DNA from: Akkermansiaceae bacterium
Lineage (GTDB): Bacteria > Verrucomicrobiota > Verrucomicrobiia > Verrucomicrobiales > Akkermansiaceae
Direction of reading: 5' to 3'
NCBI GenBank assembly: GCA_018402445.1
Contig: JAGYIT010000017.1
Coordinates: 62,001 to 126,000, forward strand
Length of the DNA stretch: 64,000 nucleotides
Shown here: positions 38,505 through 45,449 of the stretch, one piece after another
Layout of the letters: each line of letters begins with the position of its first letter
Numbering within the stretch: position 1 is the first letter of the stretch
Made by a program: the position numbers and the translations under genes
Notes under the pieces: model-generated
What the model was told of the DNA's origin: nothing
Seen by the model: only the letters and a program-made list of their open reading frames with translations
Database searches by the model: none

Positions 38505-38600
38505 TCGAGACACAAGACACAAGACGACAAGACGCAAGAGCAGAGCTCTTCGAAATCAACAATCATCAATCAACAATCATCAATCGGAAATCAATCTTCC
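38505..38600. repeat. Low-complexity intergenic-type repeat inserted in mfd
   Basis: Consists of AGACACAAGACACAAGACGA-type repeats followed by AATCAACAATCATCAATC repeats, wording typical of intergenic DNA in related genomes. It lies in the D7-proximal linker of mfd and is translated as SSRHKTQDDKTQEQSSSKST and on. It contains no stop in the mfd frame. Confidence 0.7.
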
Positions 38601-38957
38601 GCCCCCCTCCCCGCCTTCATCCCCACCTCCTACCTCTCAGACGCCAAGCTCCGCATCCACGCCTACCGCGAACTCGCCGAAGCCAACACCCCCAAATCCA
38701 TCACCGCCCTCGAGAAAAACTGGATCGACCGCCACGGCCGCCTCCCCGAACCCGTTAAAAGCCTCCTCACCATCGCAAGAATCAAAGCCGAAGCAGCATC
38801 GAACAAAATCTCATCGGTGGAGATTTCAGGACAGAGGCTGATGCTGCAAAGAAACGGCAGCCCGATTCTCATGGATGGTTCCAGGTATCCGAGACTGATG
38901 AAATCGAAGCCCGAGGAGAAACTAAGCGAGGCGCTGGATCTGCTGAGGAATTTCTAA

Positions 38958-39145
38958 GGAGCAGGCGCGTCACCGCGTGGAGTAGGCGCGTCTCCGCGCC
39001 TTGAGTTCTAACCGGCGTCTCCGCCGGTCTCTCAAGAATATTCCTCACTGCGGGTGGAGACACCCGCAAGAACCCAAGGGGCGGTGACGCCCCTACTCCG
39101 GGCGGTGACGCCCCTGCTCCGCGCGCTTACGCCCCTGCTCCTTTA
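38958..39145. repeat. REP-like hairpin array, left of RAYT
   Basis: A series of hairpins between mfd and the RAYT gene: GGCGCG-TCTC-CGCGCC (38983-39000), ACCGGCG-TCTC-CGCCGGT (39011-39028), GCGGGTG-GAGA-CACCCGC (39050-39067), GGGGCG-GTGA-CGCCCC (39078-39093) and further CGCCCCT(A/G)CTCC units. GGAG(T/C)AGG on the left is the inverse of CC(T/C)(A/G)CTCC on the right, so the whole array is an imperfect palindrome. The mfd stop TAA abuts it. Confidence 0.85.
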
Positions 39146-39183
39146 CACTTGTCGCATCTGCACCTGACATTATTTTCAAACCC

Positions 39184-39798
39184 ATGTCCGATTTCCTCGA
39201 TCCCTCCGAAGAAATCAAGAAACACGGCTCCAAACTTCCTCATTGGCAGCAGGACGGCGTGATGCAGTTCGTCACCTTCCGCCTCGGTGATTCCCTCCCC
39301 CAAACCAAACTCACGGAGTGGATGGAAAGTCGCAAAACTTTTCTGGAACAGAACCCAAAGCCATGGACGGAGAAAACGGAATTCGAGTTCCACCGCCGCT
39401 TCACCCAGCGGTTCGAAGAATGGCTCGATGAAGGCGCGGGTTCCTGCCTCTTCCGCCAACCCGAAGCCCGCAAACTGATGGAGAGCATCCTCATGAAATT
39501 CCAAGGCGAGCGCTACATCCACGAGTCATGGGTCATCATGCCAAACCACCTCCATCTCCTTTTCAAACCGCTGGTGCCCATGGAAAAGCTCATTCAGGCA
39601 TGGAAAAGCACATTTTCCCATCGTTTCGGCCAAGGCTCCGTCTGGCAGGAAAGATACCGCGACACCCTCATCCGCGATCCGAAACACTTCGCCAACTGCG
39701 TCCGCTACATCCGCCGCAATCCGCGCCAACTTCCAAAGGAAACTTTCACCCTCTGGGAAAGTGACCGAGCAAAAAAGATCAGCGCATACAAGGAGTAG
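39184..39798 (+). CDS. REP-associated tyrosine transposase (RAYT)
   Basis: Single-strand DNA transposase of the IS200/IS605 Y1-like group that mobilises or maintains REP palindromes. 204 residues from the ATG at 39184. The HUH motif is seen in MPNHLHLLFK (about residues 119-128), and the catalytic Tyr is probably that in CVRYIRRNP (about residue 179). Upstream WQQDGVMQFVTFRLGDSLP is the typical N-terminal strand. It is flanked by two near-identical hairpin arrays in direct orientation. Its stop codon TAG is part of the first GGAGTAGG unit of the right array. Confidence 0.92.
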   Translation: MSDFLDPSEEIKKHGSKLPHWQQDGVMQFVTFRLGDSLPQTKLTEWMESRKTFLEQNPKPWTEKTEFEFHRRFTQRFEEWLDEGAGSCLFRQPEARKLMESILMKFQGERYIHESWVIMPNHLHLLFKPLVPMEKLIQAWKSTFSHRFGQGSVWQERYRDTLIRDPKHFANCVRYIRRNPRQLPKETFTLWESDRAKKISAYKE

Positions 39799-39980
39799 GC
39801 GCGTCTCCGCACGGAGTAGGCGCGTCTCCGCGCCTTGAGTTTCAGGGTGGCGTCTCCGCCACACTGAAAATATCTTCCTGACTACGGGTGGAGACACCCG
39901 TATGAACCCAAGGGGCGGTGACGCCCCTACTCCGGGCGGTGACGCCCCTACTCCGGGCGGCGACGCCCCTACTCCAGCGG
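39792..39980. repeat. REP-like hairpin array, right of RAYT
   Basis: Same order of units as the left array: GGAGTAGGCGCGTCTCCGC twice, GGGTGGCGTCTCCGCCAC, ACGGGTG-GAGA-CACCCGT, GGGGCG-GTGA-CGCCCC, and GGGCGGTGACGCCCCTACTC repeats. Stem bases differ between arrays in compensating pairs (for example GCGGGTG/CACCCGC versus ACGGGTG/CACCCGT), which indicates that the hairpin, not the sequence, is conserved. Confidence 0.85.
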
Positions 39981-39989
39981 CACGTCATC

Positions 39990-40468
39990 CGATCCAAAAC
40001 GAGTCCTCGCCGCTTGATCGGAATGCTCGCAGCCGAATATCCCGGGACTGAACACATTCTGCTTCTCGGCATGGCGAAGCTTGATGCAAACTCTCGTGCA
40101 CATGGCACTCCCTCTCTATCATCGAATCCATCGGCAGGAAACGATTCGGATCGGAAGCCATCCACCTTTTGCTCAGGAACCTTTTGGACAGATTCACCGT
40201 CCCCTCCGCCGGAACCGACGAAGCCAAACAAGCTTTCAATTACCTCGCCGGGGATTTCGAAGACGCCCTCCAAATCTCCGCAGCCGTTGCCAGCCAGGCA
40301 GATCACATTCTCACCAATGATGCCAGCGGTTTCACCAAATCCCCCATCTCAGTCCTCTCTCCCAAAGAGTTCCTTTTCATGTTAGCTAGCGGGGACCCGA
40401 ATGGATGGAAAGCACCCGAAATGACAGGCGCGGGGCATACGCGCGCACTCCATGGTTTTTCTCAGTAA
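39990..40468 (+). pseudogene. PIN-domain (VapC-like) protein relic
   Basis: The clear part is frame 2 from about 40157: AIHLLLRNLLDRFTVPSAGT, then GDFEDALQISAAVASQADHI, LTNDASGFTKSPISVLSPKE. This is the C-terminal half of a PIN-domain endoribonuclease (DFEDALQ; 'T-N-D/ADxF'). The N-terminal half with the first catalytic Asp is scrambled over several frames (YPGTEHIL... in 40020-40150). I read it as a decayed toxin gene; it starts just after the right hairpin array. Confidence 0.6.
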
Positions 40469-40692
40469 TCCGAACGAATCGGGCGAAGGGAAAACGGCAC
40501 GGAATCGTCACCAAATAGGTTTTCCCGTATAGTATTTTATTCTTTCAAAAGAAATACACCGCACGTATCCGTCGTCCGTGAAACATCACGATCCGCAGAG
40601 GGATGGCTCCTTTCCGGCGCGTCTTGCGGAGCGCAGGTATCCGGCTGCCGCCCCTGACCGTCACCTTCCCGTAACCATCATCTTTCCGACAC

Positions 40693-41928
40693 ATGAGACA
40701 GCCCCCCCCAACCGGCTCCGACCAGACCGGACCGCGGCTGGCGTTCCAGAGCGCCGGTCTCGGCAGAGTCGGAGTGCGGCTCGTCGATTGGTCGCAGGGA
40801 TACAGCAACCGGATCTTCCGGGGGATTGCCGATTTTGCGCGTTCCGGGCATCCGATGATGTTGGTTTCCGAGCAGCCCAGTGGTGGCGAGCTGCCGAAAC
40901 TCCATCTGGGCAAGGATTGGGAGGGAGGGGGCATCATCGTCTTCCGCCCGACGGCCGAGGAACTGGTGGCCTGGAGGAAACGGGGTATTGCCGTGGTGAA
41001 TCTGAGCAGCGAGCACCCGCCCGGAGCGCACCCCGTGCCGCAGGTAACCATGGACAACCACGCCTGCGGGCGGCTTGCGGCGGACCATCTTCGCGCGCTC
41101 GGTTTGCGGCATTTCGCATTCTGGCATGATCCTCACCGCGTTTACTCGCGGGAGCGGCTGGCGGGGTTTCAGGAGGCCTTACACGCCGCCGGGCACGCGC
41201 CGCCGCGCATCCTGTCGCTTCCCGTGTCCACCTTCCCGAAAGCCAGGCTTGCCGAGCGGATCGGCCTGATGGCGAAGAAGGCGCTGGCCGGGTTGGAACT
41301 GCCATGCGGGTTGTTCGCAAAGGATGACATCTCGGCGGTGCAAGCCGTCCAGGCACTCGCCAAGCTGGGCTTGCGCGTGCCGGAGGACGTGGCGGTGCTC
41401 GGTGTTGCCGACGATCTAGTGTTTTGCCATGGCGCGTCGCCGCCACTCAGCAGCATCCGTTTTCCAGGGCGGAAAATCGGCCATGCCGCGGCGCAATTGC
41501 TGTTCCGCATGATGAACGGCAAAATCAGCGCCACGGAACCGCTGCGCATCATGATCCCCCCCGGCGGCGTGGTGCCGCGCGAGTCCACCGGCAGGATCGA
41601 ACTGCCGGACTCGGTTTGCACGCGGGCACTCGATGTGATCCGCGCACTTGCCCCGAAGGGCAGCCTGAGCACCGGCGAAATCTGCCGGCGGTCAGGCGCC
41701 TCGCGCGAATCACTGCGGCTGCGATTTCACGTAACGTTCGGCCGCACGGTCAAGGAGATGGTCGATCAGACGAGGGTTGATGCGATCTGCGAGTTGCTGC
41801 GCCATACCGACTGGACGCTGGAACGGATATCCGAACACGCCGGATTCGGCGGTGGCGAGGAGTTATCACGTTTTTTCAAGCGGATGAAAGGGATGAGTCC
41901 CGGCCGCTGGCGGCAGGGATTGGAGTGA
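40693..41928 (+). CDS. XylR-type transcription regulator (LacI-like sensor + AraC HTH)
   Basis: Cytoplasmic sugar-responsive regulator. 411 residues from the ATG at 40693. Residues ~20-290 are a periplasmic-binding-protein-like sensor of the LacI class (GIADFARSGHPMMLVSEQP; TMDNHACGRLAADHLRALGL; PCGLFAKDDISAVQAVQAL; LGVADDLVFCHGASPPLSSI). The C-terminal ~100 residues are an AraC-type double HTH (SLSTGEICRRSGASRESLRL; TLERISEHAGFGGGEELSRF FKRMKGMSPGRWR). Verrucomicrobiota use such XylR-like proteins for carbohydrate genes. Its nearest partners are the LamG proteins at 42-48 kb; control of those is inference. Confidence 0.9.
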   Translation: MRQPPPTGSDQTGPRLAFQSAGLGRVGVRLVDWSQGYSNRIFRGIADFARSGHPMMLVSEQPSGGELPKLHLGKDWEGGGIIVFRPTAEELVAWRKRGIAVVNLSSEHPPGAHPVPQVTMDNHACGRLAADHLRALGLRHFAFWHDPHRVYSRERLAGFQEALHAAGHAPPRILSLPVSTFPKARLAERIGLMAKKALAGLELPCGLFAKDDISAVQAVQALAKLGLRVPEDVAVLGVADDLVFCHGASPPLSSIRFPGRKIGHAAAQLLFRMMNGKISATEPLRIMIPPGGVVPRESTGRIELPDSVCTRALDVIRALAPKGSLSTGEICRRSGASRESLRLRFHVTFGRTVKEMVDQTRVDAICELLRHTDWTLERISEHAGFGGGEELSRFFKRMKGMSPGRWRQGLE

Positions 41929-41951
41929 GAAATCCGCGGGACGCCCGCGGC

Positions 41952-42788
41952 TCAACGTCGCCTTCTCAACAAGCCGAGCGAGCCGAGCAGCGCGAGAACG
42001 GCGGAGCCGGGCTCCGGGATCATGAATTGGTTGGCAGTTCGGCCCGCACCGCCATTCCACAGGTTCGATACCTCTTGTGCCGTGAGTTGTCCGGAGAAAA
42101 ACGCGACATCATCGATCTGGGTGGTGTTGGCCGAGTAGGTGCCGTTACCGCTGCCGCCGATCAGCGTATCCAATCCGACACCGAATGTGCCGGAACCGAA
42201 ATCGTCGCCCGCCGCATTCAACAAGGCCCCGTTGAGATGCCAGAGTCCCAAATTGTCGGTGTTGTTCACGACCAGGGTGATGAGGTTCCAGTTGCCGTCC
42301 TTCCAAGCGATTGCCTCGTTCTGGCGCGTGCCGGTGTCGGTCTTCAGCTTGCCCTCGCGTCCGCCTCCGATCGACGAGAAGACCCAACCGGTGTTGTTGC
42401 CGCTGGCCCAGTTGCTGTTGCCTAGGATCGCCTTGTCCACGCTGGCGTTGGCAGTGCCGGTCCAGCGTGCCCAGAATGAGACCGAGAAATCGCCCGTGTA
42501 GAGCGCGTCCTGATTGCCGAGCGAAACCGCCCAGTCGTTGGGCGTGGTGGTGTTGCCATTGGTGTTGGCGAATGCGGTGGCCTGGCCGAATTTCCCGGCC
42601 ACGTAGGTCGGAGTCGCCGCATTGGTTCCGATGGCTGTGCCGTTAACCGTGGTCACGCCGCCCGCGTCGAGATCGCCATCGAGCGGAAGATAGATCTCCA
42701 GCGAAGCGGCCATGGCAACGCCCGATGAAAACAGTGTCATGGCGGTAGATAGCCCTGCGAAAACAGTGAGATGAGTCGTTAATTTCAT
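41952..42788 (-). CDS. LamG-domain PEP-CTERM secreted protein
   Basis: 278 residues from the ATG at 42788 (MKLTTHLTVFAGLSTAMTLF, signal peptide). A single LamG/concanavalin-like jelly-roll of ~215 residues opens with YLPLDGD and holds TPNDWAVSLGNQDALYTGDF, GNSNWASGNNTGW and TLIGGSGNGTYSANTTQIDD. The C-terminus IPEPGSAVLALLGSLGLL RRRR is a PEP-CTERM-like sorting signal, cleaved and surface-linked in relatives with an exosortase. The LamG domain recurs almost unchanged in the next two genes. It is convergent with the XylR regulator. Confidence 0.88.
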   Translation of the reverse strand: MKLTTHLTVFAGLSTAMTLFSSGVAMAASLEIYLPLDGDLDAGGVTTVNGTAIGTNAATPTYVAGKFGQATAFANTNGNTTTPNDWAVSLGNQDALYTGDFSVSFWARWTGTANASVDKAILGNSNWASGNNTGWVFSSIGGGREGKLKTDTGTRQNEAIAWKDGNWNLITLVVNNTDNLGLWHLNGALLNAAGDDFGSGTFGVGLDTLIGGSGNGTYSANTTQIDDVAFFSGQLTAQEVSNLWNGGAGRTANQFMIPEPGSAVLALLGSLGLLRRRR

Positions 42789-42910
42789 TATTTTATTGGT
42801 TTGGGATTGTGTGGGATGTAGCGTCATCAAATGTGCCGTGATCAGCTCTGTATCGCCATGGCATTTCCACCATCAATCATGGAGAATCCGCCGCGATTTC
42901 GCCAATCGGT

Positions 42911-45301
42911 TCATGGGTTTGAGGAAACCTCGAGGCGGAAGAATCTAGTCGCACCGTTCCGCGGCGCCTCGAGCACGACGCGGTGCCAGCCGCCCTCGCC
43001 AAATGATTCCGCATCGCGCTGGACGACGGCGTCGGTGGTTTCCAGCCACGGCCCTTCGGGGGACCCGGCGGCGAGCAGGCGGTAGGCGAGGCCGTCGGCG
43101 TGATAGGCGGAGTCGAGCCCGTGCACGCCGCCGCCGCCGCTGCGCTGGGGAAACATCACCCGCAAGCCACCCGCGTCATTGCGGAAAACCTCCAAGCCGG
43201 GCGGGTGCGGAGCGGCCCGGAAAGGATGCCCGCCAAAAGCGAACTCCAGCAGATTCGGGAAGCCGTTGCCGTCGGGATCGGCCAGCGGCAACAAGTCGTC
43301 GCCTGAAAAAGACGGGTCCGCCGCGGCAAGGCCATCCATCCACTCATGGAAAATCGACAACCCCTCGCCGGGTGGCGGCGCGTCGGCGAATTGGTCGGCC
43401 GTGCGTCCGGCTCCCCCATGGTAAAGGTAGCCGACCACGTGCGGAGCTATCACCCCGCTGAAGATCGCCACATCATCGATCTCGGTGAAATTGGCCGAGT
43501 AGGTGCCGTTGCCGCTGCCGCCGATCAACGTCGGCAGCCCGGCGGCCATGGTCGCCGCGCCGATCTGCGTGCCGTTCGGGTTGAGCACGTTGCCGTTCAG
43601 ATACCAATGGGCGATGTGGGTTTCCCGATCCACCGTCAGCACGATGTGGTTCCAGTTGCCGTCGTTCCAGGCGATCTGCTGGTTGTAGCGGCTGCCGGTG
43701 CTGGTCTTGAGTTTCCCCTCACGGCCGCCGCCAAATGAACTGACCAGCCAGCCGGTGTTGTTGCCGCTGGCCCAGTTGCTGTTGCCGACGATCGCCTTGT
43801 CCACGCTGGCGAGCGGTGTTCCGGTCCAGCGCACCCACAGCGAGAGCGAAAAGCTCTGGTCGTAAAGCGGATCCAGATTACCCAGGGAAACCGCCCAATC
43901 GTTCGGCGTCGTGGTGTTTGCGTTGGTGTTGGCAAAAGCTGTGGCTTGCCCGAATTTCCCGGCGACAAAGGTAGGCGATGCCGCGTTGGTGCCGATCGCG
44001 GTGCCATCCACCGTGGTGCCCGCCGCGCCGCCAAGTCCGCCATCCAAAGGCAGATAAACCTCAAGTTCCAGCGGCGGCGGCGGTGGTGCCACATAGCCGG
44101 GCATTTTCGCCGTGACCGTGAGCGACGCCTCCATGCTGCCCAAGGGCACCAATTGATACCCCACGCTCGGATTCTGGGGATCCCCCGGCGATTCGTCCGT
44201 CCAGCGATCCACCTCCGGGCCCAGCGTGGCCGCCACCACGCCGTCGCGCCGGATTTCATACCCCGTCAATCCCGCAAAGCCACCCGGTGGCGGGGTCCAC
44301 GACAGAAAGACCGAACGCGCGCCACTGTCCGCCCGAAGGCGCGGAGCAAGCTCGAAAGCATCGTCCTCCCAGCCCCACGCCGCGTTAATCGGAATCCCCA
44401 GATGCCGGAACACGGTCGGCGGAACCGTCACCAATCCGGTCCGCTCGTGGTTCTCCACACCCTTGGGAACAGCCCCGCCGGTCACGATAAACGGAATGGT
44501 CCGCTCCTCGGGAGTATGGCCGCCATGGCCGGTGCCGATTCCGCCGTGATCGGACATCACGATATACAGCCAATCCTCGTCCGCATACCCGGGTCGCGCC
44601 CGAACAGCCTCTAGCACTAGGCCGATCCGCTCGTCAGCCACCTCGATCGACGCCATGTATTGCGGCGAATCCAAGGCAAACCGATGCGCATGCCCGGCAC
44701 CGTCCGGAGCAGCCTGGTAATGGAAAATCACATCCGGGTTTCCTTCCTCCAACAATTCAATCGTCTTCACCGTGAGCTCGCCATCGCGCAGATCATACGA
44801 TCCGCTCGTGAAATTGTAGATGTCGCAGATTGCCTCACCGCCCGAGCGCACCACAATGAAGTTGTTGATCTCCGGCCAACTGACCAGCGAGCTGAGATCG
44901 GCATCCGGCGCTGCCTCCCTGATGCGCTTGAAGAAATGCGGATAGTCATCGAAGTTACTGCCGGAAAAGTTGTTACTGCGCACGCGGTGCTTGTTCGCCC
45001 ACACACCGGTGAGCGTGCTCGACCATCCGGGGCCGCTGAAGGTGGGCTCGCGGGTGGGGTCCGCGGGGTCCGGCGTCCAACCGCCCGCCACCGCCGACCA
45101 ATTCACCGCGCCGTCCGCAATCAACTGCGCCATGTGCGGCGCACGCCCTGATTCAACCAGCACTTTCAATGCGTCCGAACGCACTCCGTCCAAACCGAAA
45201 AGAATCACACGCCTGCCCTCAAAGGGCCCCGGCAACGATTCGGCGAACACCCCGCCGACGGTCATCGCCGCCAGCACCGGAAGAAGAATCATACTTCGCA
45301 T
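42911..45301 (-). CDS. Secreted alkaline-phosphatase-superfamily enzyme with LamG domain
   Basis: The ATG at 45301 (MRSMILLPVLAAMTVGGVFA) is preferred; the longer frame to 45463 overlaps the divergent gene. The N-terminal ~380 residues are a type I phosphodiesterase/nucleotide pyrophosphatase-like catalytic domain: VILFGLDGVRSDAL (metal), GWSSTLTGVWANKHRV with the nucleophile Thr/Ser region, IFHYQAAPDGAGH, MSDHGGIGTGHGG. A fibronectin-like stretch (SVFLSWTPPPGGFAGLTGYE) leads to the shared LamG domain (~residues 415-640) and a C-terminal beta module beginning FHEWMDGL. Substrate unknown; phosphodiester or sulfate esters are possible for this superfamily. Confidence 0.85.
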   Translation of the reverse strand: MRSMILLPVLAAMTVGGVFAESLPGPFEGRRVILFGLDGVRSDALKVLVESGRAPHMAQLIADGAVNWSAVAGGWTPDPADPTREPTFSGPGWSSTLTGVWANKHRVRSNNFSGSNFDDYPHFFKRIREAAPDADLSSLVSWPEINNFIVVRSGGEAICDIYNFTSGSYDLRDGELTVKTIELLEEGNPDVIFHYQAAPDGAGHAHRFALDSPQYMASIEVADERIGLVLEAVRARPGYADEDWLYIVMSDHGGIGTGHGGHTPEERTIPFIVTGGAVPKGVENHERTGLVTVPPTVFRHLGIPINAAWGWEDDAFELAPRLRADSGARSVFLSWTPPPGGFAGLTGYEIRRDGVVAATLGPEVDRWTDESPGDPQNPSVGYQLVPLGSMEASLTVTAKMPGYVAPPPPPLELEVYLPLDGGLGGAAGTTVDGTAIGTNAASPTFVAGKFGQATAFANTNANTTTPNDWAVSLGNLDPLYDQSFSLSLWVRWTGTPLASVDKAIVGNSNWASGNNTGWLVSSFGGGREGKLKTSTGSRYNQQIAWNDGNWNHIVLTVDRETHIAHWYLNGNVLNPNGTQIGAATMAAGLPTLIGGSGNGTYSANFTEIDDVAIFSGVIAPHVVGYLYHGGAGRTADQFADAPPPGEGLSIFHEWMDGLAAADPSFSGDDLLPLADPDGNGFPNLLEFAFGGHPFRAAPHPPGLEVFRNDAGGLRVMFPQRSGGGGVHGLDSAYHADGLAYRLLAAGSPEGPWLETTDAVVQRDAESFGEGGWHRVVLEAPRNGATRFFRLEVSSNP

Positions 45302-45449
45302 CTTTAGAGCATGCATCCGATTCCATGATCCGGGCAGGGTGGATCCACCATGTTTTATAGCATTTCTACCATGAATGATGGGGGAATTGCCATGCCGCGA
45401 TGCCGTCGTCTCGGTCATGATGCACATTTTCCTTCCAAATAAATCATCG

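Larger units (their letters stand above)
35630..38957 (+). pseudogene. mfd: Transcription-repair coupling factor Mfd, one frameshift, two in-frame repeat insertions
   Basis: Removes stalled RNA polymerase at DNA lesions and recruits UvrA. TTG start at 35630. Order: UvrB-like N-terminal module (HFAIRGGILDLFPF), RNAP-interaction domain (GDLVVHYEYGIGKFKGI, ~36919), RecA-like motor (Walker A GDVGFGKTE ~37346, DEEQ box [18 protein letters not shown]), TRG segment (GAGNLLGTKQSGHI), C-terminal D7. The frame shifts at about 37521-37535 (one surplus base in GCACCGCCAGCC); after correction it runs to 38957. Two stretches are not Mfd: 36434-36483 (~17 residues, a REP-like hairpin pair) and 38505-38600 (~32 residues, repeats of AAGACACAAGAC and AATCAACAATC type). 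Both keep the frame. The frameshift is probably a sequence error. Confidence 0.92.

Noticed and set aside
38958-39980. CRISPR array
   Set aside because: Units are hairpins of unequal spacing without unique spacers, and the gene between them is a RAYT; no cas genes are present.
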